A stretch of 64,000 nt of DNA from Sediminicola sp037203765 (GCF_037203765.1 NZ_JBBCAS010000001.1:310001-374000), one strand, 5' to 3'. Shown: positions 9,471-17,575, numbered from the stretch's first letter. Notes: generated by a model from the letters alone, not told the origin. A program made the numbers and translations.

Positions 9471-10580
9471 TTATTTTTTAGTTGTCTTTTTTGGTGCCGC
9501 CTTTTTGGCTGCTGCTTTTACCGGTTTCTCCAAGGCTCCCTTGGCTTTTGCCGGTGCCTTTTTTACCACTGTCTTTTTAGCTTCCGCAGCGGTCTTAAGC
9601 GGACTCTTAGCAGCAGTTTTCTTGGGTGGTGCCACAGAATTCCTGACAAAGGATCCCCAACTGCTGTTATTTTGCTGTGGCTTGTGGGCAGCGGCCATTT
9701 CTACGGCCAATTTGGCGGCGTGTTCCACGATCCACTCAAAATTGGCATGGCCCACAGAGTTGATATCTGCATCTGGGGCAGGATTACAAAAATCTATGGC
9801 TATGGGCACTCCATTGCGTACGGCAAATTCAACCGTGTTGAAGTCGTACCCCAAAGCCTTGTTGAGCTTCAACGTATAATCGTGAATAGTTTTCATGAGC
9901 TTTTTGTGCTCTTCTCCCGTTGTTTTAGGAGTGGTGTCATAGCGCAAATGGGGCTCATTCCTTGGCTCGTAGGGCATAATATGTACATATTTTTGACCCA
10001 AGCAATACACCCTGTAATAATCTTCGAAGACAATTTCTTCCTGAAGCATCATCACCAACTGTCCTGTCTCTCCATATTTGTTGAAAAAATCATCCGGATT
10101 GTCCACCCTGTACACATTCTTCCATCCTCCCCCGGCATGTGGCTTCATGTAGGCGGGAAAACCGATATAATTGAAAATATAATCCCAATCCAATGGTGCT
10201 TCCAGGTTTCGGAACGACGTTTCGGTAGTATCGTCCGGTCTTTCCTTTGAGGGCAACAGAATGGTCTTTGGCACGGGTACCCCCAATTGGATGGACAGGC
10301 AATTATTGAAAAATTTCTCGTCCGCACTCCACCAGAAGGGATTGTTGACGATGGTAGTGCCCATAAGGGAGGCATTTTTCAGATATGCCCTGTAAAAAGG
10401 AACTTCTTGGGAGATCCTATCAAAAATGACATGATAACCATAATCGATACCCTGTTGCACCTTATCTATCTTCACGGGTTCGGCAACCACCTTGCCATTT
10501 CCCAATTCGTTCACCTTATTGATAAATGCCCAGGGAAAGGTATCTTCCATCCCAAACAGTATTCCTACTTTCTTAACCAT
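9471..10580 (-). CDS. ATP-grasp ligase with Lys/Ala-rich histone-H1-like C-terminal tail
   Basis: 369 residues in two parts. Residues 1 to about 310 form an ATP-grasp enzyme: pre-ATP-grasp start KKVGILFGMEDTF, ATP-binding AYMKPHAGGGWKNVY near residue 145, hinge MMLQEEIVFEDYYRVY, and the metal-binding pair VEFAVRNGVPIAIDFCNPAPD. The last 50 residues (about 320-369) are 18 Lys and 14 Ala with Pro and Thr, as in bacterial histone-H1-like tails. The tail is likely unfolded, basic and able to bind nucleic acid or acidic partners. An alternative is that the tail itself is a lysine-rich acceptor for ligation. It is the second gene of the operon, 29 bases after the esterase. Confidence 0.85.
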   Translation of the reverse strand: MVKKVGILFGMEDTFPWAFINKVNELGNGKVVAEPVKIDKVQQGIDYGYHVIFDRISQEVPFYRAYLKNASLMGTTIVNNPFWWSADEKFFNNCLSIQLGVPVPKTILLPSKERPDDTTETSFRNLEAPLDWDYIFNYIGFPAYMKPHAGGGWKNVYRVDNPDDFFNKYGETGQLVMMLQEEIVFEDYYRVYCLGQKYVHIMPYEPRNEPHLRYDTTPKTTGEEHKKLMKTIHDYTLKLNKALGYDFNTVEFAVRNGVPIAIDFCNPAPDADINSVGHANFEWIVEHAAKLAVEMAAAHKPQQNNSSWGSFVRNSVAPPKKTAAKSPLKTAAEAKKTVVKKAPAKAKGALEKPVKAAAKKAAPKKTTKK

Positions 10581-10609
10581 AATATTTTGTATTTAAGTTT
10601 GTATTTAGT

Positions 10610-11320
10610 TTAAAAATAACGCCCTACATATTCCGGAAATGCCATTTTCCAAAGGGGCCAATCGTGCTCTATCCATTTCTTTTCATCATACCAATGGTGA
10701 ATTCCCTTTTCGTTCAAAACATGGGACATATGTAAATTTTTGGGCCTACAACTATCCCAATCAGAGGTGCTGAGAACAATCTCCATATGATTGTATTTCC
10801 AAGGTTCCTCATTGCGCATAAACTCATCCGGACAATTGAAATAAATGGCCATATCATCTGAAAGTGGCGTAAAATTTCTAATGTTAAAGACGCCCGACAT
10901 GGAGAACAGGTGGGAAACCAGACTGGGAAACCTAAAAGCGGTGTTTCCGGCATGATAGCCGCCAAAACTACAGCCCCCAACAGCGATACGCTCCGTATTA
11001 CACTGATTTTGGATGTAGGGAATCAGTTCGGTCTGAAGAAACCTCATATAAAGCTCATAGCGTTGAATTTTAATTTCAGACTGCAAATGATCGTCGTAAA
11101 ACGTAAGCATGTCCAAGGTCTCCACATTATAGAGCTTGATCCGCCCTTGTTCTATGAAGTGCATCACCGACTGGTTGAGCCCAAAATCATTGTTTTGGGT
11201 ATACTGACCACCGGATGATGGGAACAATAAAATAGGATATCCCCAATGCCCTGTTATTTCTACATTGATATTCCTATCCAATGTGTTAGAATAATATTGA
11301 ATGTGTTGAATTTCAGCCAT
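10610..11320 (-). CDS. Alpha/beta-hydrolase, esterase D-like, first gene of amidoligase operon
   Basis: 236 residues, no signal peptide. The nucleophile elbow is AVGGCSFGGYHAG (Ser near 126), the oxyanion side reads ILLFPSSGGQYTQNND, and a C-terminal HDWPLW can supply the catalytic His. It belongs with putative esterases of the EsD/enterochelin-esterase fold. As first gene of the operon it may release an ester- or amide-bound product of the ligases. Its start is divergent from another alpha/beta-hydrolase at 11425, with a shared 104-base promoter region. Confidence 0.8.
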   Translation of the reverse strand: MAEIQHIQYYSNTLDRNINVEITGHWGYPILLFPSSGGQYTQNNDFGLNQSVMHFIEQGRIKLYNVETLDMLTFYDDHLQSEIKIQRYELYMRFLQTELIPYIQNQCNTERIAVGGCSFGGYHAGNTAFRFPSLVSHLFSMSGVFNIRNFTPLSDDMAIYFNCPDEFMRNEEPWKYNHMEIVLSTSDWDSCRPKNLHMSHVLNEKGIHHWYDEKKWIEHDWPLWKMAFPEYVGRYF

Positions 11321-11397
11321 AGAGTTAAATATACTTTAAAAATGTTAAAAATCCCTTACAATTGAGCATGTATTGCAATGGTTTTTAAGGTAATTGT

Positions 11398-11405
11398 TAT
11401 ACTTG
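11398..11405 (+). promoter_or_regulatory. Candidate -7 element (TATACTTG) for the esterase at 11425
   Basis: TATACTTG differs by one base from the Bacteroidota -7 consensus TAnnTTTG and ends 19 bases before the ATG. The other half of this 104-base divergent region must drive the amidoligase operon on the minus strand, but no clear -7 element was seen for it. Confidence 0.45.
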
Positions 11406-11424
11406 CAGACCTTTAGAAGAAAAA

Positions 11425-12237
11425 ATGCAGTTTGAAAGTGAATTTATAGGATTAAAAGGAAACCTCTATTCCAAGTTTTTAGGGCGAAAGGTGACGTTTA
11501 GACTGGTCGCACCCCCTCACTACAAGGATTCCGAAACGCCCTTCCCGGTTTTATTGATGAACGATGGGCAGGATTTTGTGCATTTGGAATTGGAGAAAAC
11601 CCTACCTACTGCATTTTCATCCAAAACGGGAAAGCCTTTTATTTATGTGGGCATTGAGGCCAACAACAATCGCATCCAAGAATACGGCACGGCCTCCTCA
11701 CCAGATTTTAAGGGTCGCGGCGCCAGGGCCAAAAACTACTCCAAATTCCTGATCGAGGAATTTATTCCATTTTTAAGATCGGAGTTCAAGGTTTCCCCGG
11801 ATGCCCAAGACTGGGTGTACTGCGGCATGTCTTTGGGAGGGTTATCGGCTTTTGATATCGTGTACAACAATGCACAGTATTTTGGAAAAGTAGGCGTTTT
11901 TAGTGGCTCCTTTTGGTGGCGCAACAAAGCGTATGCAGCCAATGATGTAGAGGACCGTAGCCGAATCGTGCTGGACGTGGTCAAAAAAGGTAACTTCAAC
12001 CCACATCTCAAATTTTGGTTCCAGTGTGGCACTGAGGACGAAACTGCAGACCGGAACAACAATGGCATCATAGATTCTATAGATGATACCACAGATGTGA
12101 TCAAAGAACTGCAAGAAAAAGGCTATACCTTCCCAGGCGATATTACCTATGTTGAACTGGACGGTGGAAAGCACAATTTGAAGACTTGGGCCAAGGTATT
12201 CCCCAAATTCACCCATTGGGCTTTTGGCACCAATTAA
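11425..12237 (+). CDS. Alpha/beta-hydrolase (enterochelin-esterase-like) with a calcium-loop insertion
   Basis: 270 residues, no signal peptide. Family features are PFPVLLMNDGQDF at the oxyanion region, nucleophile elbow YCGMSLGGLSAFD and C-terminal ELDGGKHNLKTW with the catalytic His. An insertion near residue 212 reads DRNNNGIIDSIDD, which fits a DxNxNGxIDxxD calcium-binding loop of the EF-hand/dockerin type. It lies back-to-back with the operon esterase and may work in the same pathway, perhaps hydrolysing a different bond. It is followed by a TauE-type permease. Confidence 0.8.
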   Translation: MQFESEFIGLKGNLYSKFLGRKVTFRLVAPPHYKDSETPFPVLLMNDGQDFVHLELEKTLPTAFSSKTGKPFIYVGIEANNNRIQEYGTASSPDFKGRGARAKNYSKFLIEEFIPFLRSEFKVSPDAQDWVYCGMSLGGLSAFDIVYNNAQYFGKVGVFSGSFWWRNKAYAANDVEDRSRIVLDVVKKGNFNPHLKFWFQCGTEDETADRNNNGIIDSIDDTTDVIKELQEKGYTFPGDITYVELDGGKHNLKTWAKVFPKFTHWAFGTN

Positions 12238-12346
12238 TCAATCGTTCTGTACCCATATCATTTTGTATTGTAACCTTGAATTTACAAGGAGGTGATCTGT
12301 TTGCCTTTTTTCGGCTATTTTTGTTCATACCTAACCAACCACGATC

Positions 12347-13102
12347 ATGATCCTCCCATTATCCTTGGATATTACAGCTACTTCTTGGGCATTGGCAGGA
12401 ACTGCTGCCTGTGTGATCGGGATTTCCAAAGCGGGCATTAAAGGGATTGCCATCATCAATGTTACCCTTATGGCACTCGCTTTTGGCGCAAAGGAATCTA
12501 CGGGACTACTGGTTCCCTTGTTGGTCGTGGGAGATATTTTCGCTGTGATCTATTACCACAGGCATACCCAATGGCGCTATATTATAAGACTTTTGCCTTG
12601 GGTGGTTCTTGGGGTTGTTTTTGGGGTCTATATAGGTAAAGACTTACCCGCAAAAACTTTTAAAATTGGAATGTCCGTTATCATTTTGGGCAGCGTTCTT
12701 ATGATGTATTGGTGGGATCAAAAGAAATCCAAGAAGGTGCCTACCCATTGGGCATTTGCAGGATTTATTGGCATATTGGCAGGCATTACCACGATGATCG
12801 GAAATTTGGCGGGTGCATTTTCCAATATCTTCTTTTTGGCCATGCGTCTTCCCAAAAATGAATTCATTGGCACTGCGGCCTGGCTGTTCTTTATTGTCAA
12901 TCTCTTAAAATTGCCCTTTCACTACTTTGTATGGGAAACCATTACTCCAGATACACTGATGGTAAACCTAAAGCTTTTGCCCGGTATTCTTATAGGCCTA
13001 TTTATAGGTATACGCCTGGTAAAGATTATTAAGGACGATTTTTACCGAAAAATGATCCTGGCACTCACAGCCATAGGGGCCGTCATCATATTATTCCGTT
13101 AA
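12347..13102 (+). CDS. TauE/SafE family sulfite/anion exporter-like permease
   Basis: 251 residues with about seven or eight hydrophobic segments. The two-repeat TauE/SafE pattern is visible: an N-terminal IGISKAGIKG and a mid-protein GFIGILAGITTMIGNLAGAF. The family exports small organic or sulfur anions such as sulfite or sulfoacetate. It starts 109 bases after the esterase on the same strand, so it may export or import a product of this locus, but this is only context. No signal for co-regulation was seen. Confidence 0.85.
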   Translation: MILPLSLDITATSWALAGTAACVIGISKAGIKGIAIINVTLMALAFGAKESTGLLVPLLVVGDIFAVIYYHRHTQWRYIIRLLPWVVLGVVFGVYIGKDLPAKTFKIGMSVIILGSVLMMYWWDQKKSKKVPTHWAFAGFIGILAGITTMIGNLAGAFSNIFFLAMRLPKNEFIGTAAWLFFIVNLLKLPFHYFVWETITPDTLMVNLKLLPGILIGLFIGIRLVKIIKDDFYRKMILALTAIGAVIILFR

Positions 13103-13213
13103 AAGAATATCGGACTGCCCCTAAATCCGTAAAAATTACATAAGGACCACTTTTCTTAATAATTTGTTAAAAACTCAGATTTTCCTTAACTTACAGGAGT
13201 TAAATTAACTTCT

Positions 13214-13390
13214 ATGGATGCCTATAAAAAAATAATACTAGATAAAATCTGTATCGGTATAATGTTGCTAGCCATTGCTTTCCTTATCACTTCCTTCTTT
13301 AACGTATTTCCCAATGACTTTTTCCATGAGGTGGGTCATTCTTTTGCCAATTCCCTTAATAACTTCAATAACGGGCTCGCTTCCAATTAA
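13214..13390 (+). CDS. Small putative membrane protein or 5' remnant of a gene
   Basis: 58 codons from ATG to TAA. The N-terminus reads like a real membrane anchor: MDAYKKIILDKICIGIM followed by a hydrophobic run to about residue 31. The rest (HEVGHSFANSLNN) is short and ends at a stop. Proteins starting KIILDK plus one transmembrane helix are often longer in Bacteroidota, so this may be a truncated gene. The following 171 bases hold no continuation that I could support in another frame. Confidence 0.4.
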   Translation: MDAYKKIILDKICIGIMLLAIAFLITSFFNVFPNDFFHEVGHSFANSLNNFNNGLASN

Positions 13391-13561
13391 GGTCACACTC
13401 CAAATATGTCCCTGAACAATTTGAATGACGAATTTATTGTACACTCCCCAAAATCCCGGTGCGTGAAGAATATTCTCAAAACTTTTTGACAAGTTTCTAC
13501 TCTAAAACACAAAGCGCCCATAAACTTCACTAATTTCAATGGTCTAAAACTAGAAGAGGTC

Positions 13562-13948
13562 ATGTGTAAAATATCTGAGGAAATTAAGTTGTGCTCTTGC
13601 GCTACGCATATGGATAGTATCAATAATATGTGGAGGTTGAAATCCTATACCAAACCACAAATAGTTTTTGGGGAATATTACCCATCACTACCTCAACATA
13701 GTAAACAGGAAATCCTGAACCACAGGATTTTATTGGACAAGCTGAACAGTAAAAATTTATTCGATTTTGAGTATGAGCCTCAAGAGGGAGACCTTTTGGA
13801 AATTAGCATCTGTGTGGACGAGGGCCATGGCAAATTTGTATTTTTTACCTTCTATCACGAAGATGGGAAATGGACAGATAGAGCTCCTTTTTGTATGGAT
13901 GAAAAAGATGGGATCAAGGATGGAGGCTACATTAAAAATGGAATTTAG
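13562..13948 (+). CDS. Conserved hypothetical protein (flavobacterial MCKIS-type)
   Basis: 128 residues, soluble, no signal peptide. The start MCKISEEIKLCSCATH with three closely spaced Cys is like a set of uncharacterised flavobacterial proteins I remember, and may bind a metal. The C-terminal half is acidic (EYEPQEGDLLEISICVDEG). No function can be given. It stands alone in a sparse stretch between the TauE gene and a tRNA. The overlapping plus frame at 13767-14027 is taken as a shadow. Confidence 0.6.
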   Translation: MCKISEEIKLCSCATHMDSINNMWRLKSYTKPQIVFGEYYPSLPQHSKQEILNHRILLDKLNSKNLFDFEYEPQEGDLLEISICVDEGHGKFVFFTFYHEDGKWTDRAPFCMDEKDGIKDGGYIKNGI

Positions 13949-14097
13949 TTTCTTTCAAAAACATAAACTATGGCCAAGGTCCATTTTTGAACCTTCCCAA
14001 ACAAAAAAGTCCGACCTAGAAGACTAGATTGGATTCTATTTCTGTGGTCCCATCTGCGTTAGTTCGCCATGCTCATGGACCAGAGAAAGATCACTCC

Positions 14098-14148
14098 CGG
14101 AAATAGAAAACTTCGATTCGCACGCGCGAATCTTTTCTTTCATTTCCG
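14098..14148. repeat. Long imperfect inverted repeat
   Basis: Outer arms CGGAAAT (14098-14104) and ATTTCCG (14142-14148) enclose an inner perfect 7-bp stem GATTCGC / GCGAATC with a 4-base loop (14115-14132). There is no U run after it, so it does not look like a terminator. It could be a folded RNA or a repeat remnant. Confidence 0.5.
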
Positions 14149-14190
14149 AACAAAAGCCAGGGTATACCAAGCTATGTTTCCGAAAATGAA

Positions 14191-14218
14191 AAAACCCACA
14201 CCTGATGGTGTGGGTTTT
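14191..14218 (-). terminator. Terminator after the tRNA gene
   Basis: Perfect 12-bp stem AAAACCCACACC / GGTGTGGGTTTT with a TGAT loop. It lies 10 bases downstream of the tRNA on its strand and is A/U-flanked on both sides, so it may act in both directions. Confidence 0.85.
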
Positions 14219-14228
14219 CTGATTGATG

Positions 14229-14302
14229 TGGTCCCACCTGGGCTCGAACCAGGGACCACCTGATTATGAGTCAGGTGCTCTAACCAACTGAGCTATAGGA
14301 CC
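14229..14302 (-). tRNA. tRNA with anticodon CAT (elongator Met, or Ile2 if lysidine-modified)
   Basis: A complete 74-base cloverleaf can be folded: acceptor GGTCCTA / TGGGACC (one G-U), D stem GCTC/GAGC with an AGTTGGTTA loop, anticodon stem CCTGA/TCAGG around CTCATAA, T stem CCTGG/CCAGG with TTCGAGC, and discriminator A. The 3' CCA is not encoded. The initiator tRNA is excluded because C1-A72 mismatch and the GGG/CCC anticodon stem are missing. Elongator Met versus Ile2 cannot be decided by eye. Confidence 0.93.
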
Positions 14303-14379
14303 CGCAAATTGCGGATGCAATATTACTATTTATTTTGATACGCTCCAAGCAAAATCGCACCCTAAACGCATAAAGGAAT

Positions 14380-14784
14380 TTATTCCCGTATTTCTTGGCA
14401 AAGCTCCACCAAAACACCATTGGAGGTTTTAGGGTGCACAAAAGCAACCAGCTTATTGTCGGCCCCTTTTTTGGGAATCTCGTTGAGGACCGTAAACCCC
14501 TCGGCCTTAAGTCGTTCTATCTCCAAGACAATATCATCCACTTCAAAGGCAATATGGTGTATTCCCTCTCCCTTCTTATCTAAATATTTGGCGATGGGAC
14601 TGTTCTCATGGGTGGCTTCCAATAATTCAATCTTATTGGGTCCTACCTTAAAAAAAGAGGTTTTTACCCCTTCAGAAAACACCTCCTCTATCTTGTAATG
14701 AGGGGCGCCCAGTAGTTTTTCAAACAGGAGATTGGATGCTTCCAAATCTTTAACGGCTATTCCCAAATGCTCAATTTTGTTCAT
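14380..14784 (-). CDS. mce: Methylmalonyl-CoA epimerase
   Basis: 134 residues of the VOC/glyoxalase fold. It begins MNKIEHLGIAVKDLEASN with the metal-binding His, has GIHHIAFEVDDI for the second, and ends near a VELCQE Glu ligand. It interconverts (2R)- and (2S)-methylmalonyl-CoA, linking propionyl-CoA and succinyl-CoA. It is transcribed alone, divergent from rbfA. The mutase is not in the window. Confidence 0.92.
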   Translation of the reverse strand: MNKIEHLGIAVKDLEASNLLFEKLLGAPHYKIEEVFSEGVKTSFFKVGPNKIELLEATHENSPIAKYLDKKGEGIHHIAFEVDDIVLEIERLKAEGFTVLNEIPKKGADNKLVAFVHPKTSNGVLVELCQEIRE

Positions 14785-14855
14785 CTATCACTAATTTATA
14801 TCAGTATCTGGTAAGTATAGCGCTAAAATACACATATTGTGCGTATTTTTGTCCC

Positions 14856-15248
14856 ATGGAAACACAACGACAAAAAAAGATAGCAGGCGTTATCCAAAAG
14901 GATATTGTAGATATTCTACAGCGCGCAGCGATTGATGGTGGGTTAAGGGGAACGTTGATTTCAGTATCAAAAGTAAGCGTCCCTACAGACCTGTCCTTGG
15001 CAAAAATATATGTGAGCATATTCCCAACCAAAGATGCCAAAGAACTATTGGAAGGGATGAAAAGCAATCAGGCCCTGATCAGGCACGAATTGGCACAGCG
15101 CACAAGACACCAATTGAGACGTATCCCAGAACTTTCGTTTTACTTGGATGACTCTTTGGAATACATAGACAATATAGAAAAATCCTTGAAAGGGGAGGAA
15201 AACCCGATTGAAAATCCAGATTTGTTGGAAAAAAGAAAAAAATCATAA
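14856..15248 (+). CDS. rbfA: 30S ribosome-binding factor A
   Basis: 130 residues, KH-like RbfA fold. METQRQKKIAGVIQKDIVDI is the usual flavobacterial start, with KVSVPTDLSLAKIYVSIFP and a C-terminal ELSFYLDDSLEYIDNIEK. It helps 16S rRNA 5'-end maturation and 30S assembly. The FtsX-like permease gene follows with only two bases between, so the two are almost surely co-transcribed. A TATTTTTG at 14844-14851 ends only 4 bases before the ATG; if used, the mRNA would have almost no leader. Confidence 0.94.
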   Translation: METQRQKKIAGVIQKDIVDILQRAAIDGGLRGTLISVSKVSVPTDLSLAKIYVSIFPTKDAKELLEGMKSNQALIRHELAQRTRHQLRRIPELSFYLDDSLEYIDNIEKSLKGEENPIENPDLLEKRKKS

Positions 15249-15250
15249 GA

Positions 15251-16459
15251 TTGAATTTTCCTTTTTACATCGCACAGCGGTATGTTAGATCCAAAAGCAG
15301 CCAAAATGCGGTGAATATCATCAATTTTATTACTTTTTTGGTCATCGTCATTGGTTCTGCAGCGCTTTTCGTGGTGCTCTCTGGCTTCGCGGGACTAAAA
15401 ACCTTTAGCCTTTCCTTTAGCAATACGGTAGACCCTGATCTTAAGGCCCAACCGGTCACTGGGAAATTTTTCGACATCACCCCGGAACAGGAATCCCAAC
15501 TGAAAAACATCAAAGGAATCGCTTCCTACTCCAAAGAGTTGGAGGAACGTGTATATCTGACCCATAGCCAAAAAAGCCATGTCGCCTATATCAAGGGCGT
15601 GGATAGTGACTATGGCACAGTAACGTCCATGGACAGTACCATCTATTTTGGGAACTGGGAATTGGACCAAAACCATGGGGTCATTGGAATCGGTATTGCC
15701 AATCTTTTGGGGCTAAGCACCAATAATTACAGGAACCCATTAGTTGTCCTAGCACCCAAACCGGGCAAGGGATCCATATCACAGCAATCTCTTAGAAGCA
15801 AACCATACAACCAATTGGAACTGGTGGTCAGCGGTATCTATTACATTGAGGAAAATCTGGACAAGAAGTATGTCTTTTCAGAACTTTCTATGGTCCAGGC
15901 ACTTCTGGAAAAGGACAGTACCCAAATCTCCGGCATCAATTTCAAGCTCGATGAAACCGTGGATGTTCTTCAAACAAGGGAAGCGATAGCAAAGGTTTTT
16001 CCCAATTCCATCCAACTAAAAGACAGGAGGGAGCTCAACAGTACCCTTTATAAGATGTTGAATACTGAAAATTTGGCCACCTACCTTATTTTTACCTTGG
16101 TACTCATTATAGCCCTGTTCAATGTAGTGGGAGCTATCATTATGATGATCCTGGATAAGCAACAAAACTCCAAAACCCTGTACAGTTTGGGAACCACCAT
16201 CAAAGAACTGAGACGAATCTACTTCGTTCAGGGTGTATTGGTGACCAGCGTTGGTGGATGTATCGGTGTGCTTTTGGCCTCCTTGTTGATTTGGTCTCAA
16301 ATTGCTTTTGGTTGGTTAAAAATAACCCCTTCCCTGGCCTATCCGGTGGAATACAAAATGCTCAATGTAGGGATCGTACTATCCACCATTGTAGTTTTGG
16401 GAATCATAGCGTCCAAGATAGCCAGTAGTAGGATCAATAAAAAATTGATCACACGCTAA
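15251..16459 (+). CDS. ABC transporter permease, FtsX/LolE type
   Basis: 402 residues starting at a TTG two bases after rbfA. One N-terminal transmembrane helix (about 23-47), a large periplasmic domain (about 50-270) and three C-terminal helices (about 275-395) match MacB/LolCE-type permeases. The N-terminus FYIAQRYVRSKSSQNAVNIIN is typical of the LolE branch. By analogy it moves lipoproteins or similar lipidated cargo from the inner membrane with a separate ATPase, which is not in this window. Confidence 0.9.
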   Translation: MNFPFYIAQRYVRSKSSQNAVNIINFITFLVIVIGSAALFVVLSGFAGLKTFSLSFSNTVDPDLKAQPVTGKFFDITPEQESQLKNIKGIASYSKELEERVYLTHSQKSHVAYIKGVDSDYGTVTSMDSTIYFGNWELDQNHGVIGIGIANLLGLSTNNYRNPLVVLAPKPGKGSISQQSLRSKPYNQLELVVSGIYYIEENLDKKYVFSELSMVQALLEKDSTQISGINFKLDETVDVLQTREAIAKVFPNSIQLKDRRELNSTLYKMLNTENLATYLIFTLVLIIALFNVVGAIIMMILDKQQNSKTLYSLGTTIKELRRIYFVQGVLVTSVGGCIGVLLASLLIWSQIAFGWLKITPSLAYPVEYKMLNVGIVLSTIVVLGIIASKIASSRINKKLITR

Positions 16460-16522
16460 ACCTTTTTACTGGCAGATCGTATCCCATATCGTGAATTAAA
16501 TCAATGGTGATCCCTGGCTAGT

Positions 16523-17521
16523 TTAAACAGCCGAAAACTGGTAATCGCCAAACTTTTCCATGACCTCATCAAAGGCATCAAAAACATCAACGGCATCGTC
16601 ACTGGTCACCATTTTCATACGGTACTCCTTAAAATTCGGGATGCCTTTGAAATAATTGGTATAATGTCTTCTAGTTTCAAAGACACCTAATTTTTCGCCT
16701 TTCCAGTCAATGGCCATCTGCAGGTGCCTACGGGCCGCATCCACCCTTTCCTCCATGGTTGGCGGAGCCTTGTGTGTCCCTGTCCTAAAATAGTGCTTCA
16801 CTTCGTTGAAGAACCATGGGTAACCAATACTGGCACGCCCTATCATGGCACCGTCCAATCCGTACTCATCACGCATTTTCATGGCCATTTCGGGGCTATC
16901 CACATCACCGTTCCCAAAAACAGGGATATGCATTCTAGGATTGTTCTTTACCTCAGCAATAGGCCCCCAATCAGCGCTGCCCTTGTACATTTGCACCCTT
17001 GTACGACCGTGAATGGATATAGCCTTGATACCAACGTCCTGCAGGCGCTCTGCTACCTCCACAATTTTTATGGAATCACTGTCCCACCCCAATCTGGTCT
17101 TTACCGTTATGGGCAGGTTAGTGCGTTTCACCATTTCCTCCGTCAGCTTTATCATCAAAGGAATATCCTTGAGGATGCCGGCCCCGGCGTTTTTAGAGAC
17201 CACTTTTTTAACAGGACACCCAAAATTGATGTCGATGATATCCGGATTCGATTTTTCAACTATGTCAATGGATTGCAACATGGAATCCAATTCTGCCCCA
17301 AAAATCTGAATCCCTACAGGGCGTTCCTTTTCATAAATATCCAATTTCATGACACTTTTTGCGGCATCGCGAATCAGTCCTTCGGATGAGATGAATTCCG
17401 TATATACCACGTCTGCACCTTGTTCCTTGCAAAGGGCACGGAATGGCGGGTCACTAACATCTTCCATTGGCGCTAAAAGCAATGGGAAATCTGGCAGTTG
17501 AATATCTCCTATTTTTGGCAA
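16523..17521 (-). CDS. dusB: tRNA-dihydrouridine synthase
   Basis: 332 residues, an FMN-binding TIM barrel. Seen: LLAPMEDVSDPPFRALC, NFGCPVKKVVSKNAGAGIL with the catalytic Cys, TVKTRLGWDSDS, SIHGRTRVQMYKGSADW, VFGNGDVDSPE and GAMIGRASIGYPWFF. It reduces uridines in the D loop of tRNA with NADPH. The order of motifs and length fit DusB, the Dus found in most Bacteroidota; the precise U position is inferred from the family. Confidence 0.92.
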   Translation of the reverse strand: MPKIGDIQLPDFPLLLAPMEDVSDPPFRALCKEQGADVVYTEFISSEGLIRDAAKSVMKLDIYEKERPVGIQIFGAELDSMLQSIDIVEKSNPDIIDINFGCPVKKVVSKNAGAGILKDIPLMIKLTEEMVKRTNLPITVKTRLGWDSDSIKIVEVAERLQDVGIKAISIHGRTRVQMYKGSADWGPIAEVKNNPRMHIPVFGNGDVDSPEMAMKMRDEYGLDGAMIGRASIGYPWFFNEVKHYFRTGTHKAPPTMEERVDAARRHLQMAIDWKGEKLGVFETRRHYTNYFKGIPNFKEYRMKMVTSDDAVDVFDAFDEVMEKFGDYQFSAV

Positions 17522-17575
17522 AACTTTTTCTTTTTTGAGAATGCAAAAATAGTAAATATCTCTTACATAAGACGT

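Noticed and set aside
9459..10250. 263-codon plus-strand frame opposite the ATP-grasp gene
   Set aside because: It is a shadow of the minus gene at 9471-10580, which has clear ATP-grasp motifs. The plus frame has no recognisable motif and odd composition.
13268..13492. 74-codon minus-strand frame
   Set aside because: It overlaps the plus-strand 13214 frame, which has the more protein-like start with a membrane helix. Neither is certain.
14041..14060. Second tRNA-like piece, TGTGGTCCCATCTG
   Set aside because: Only about 14 bases resemble the tRNA 3' end; no cloverleaf can be folded, so it is not a tRNA gene. It is mentioned only as a weak sign of a past insertion.
16724..17389. 221-codon plus-strand frame opposite dusB
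   Set aside because: Shadow of dusB with no motif; a long open frame in the opposite strand is expected from its codon use.
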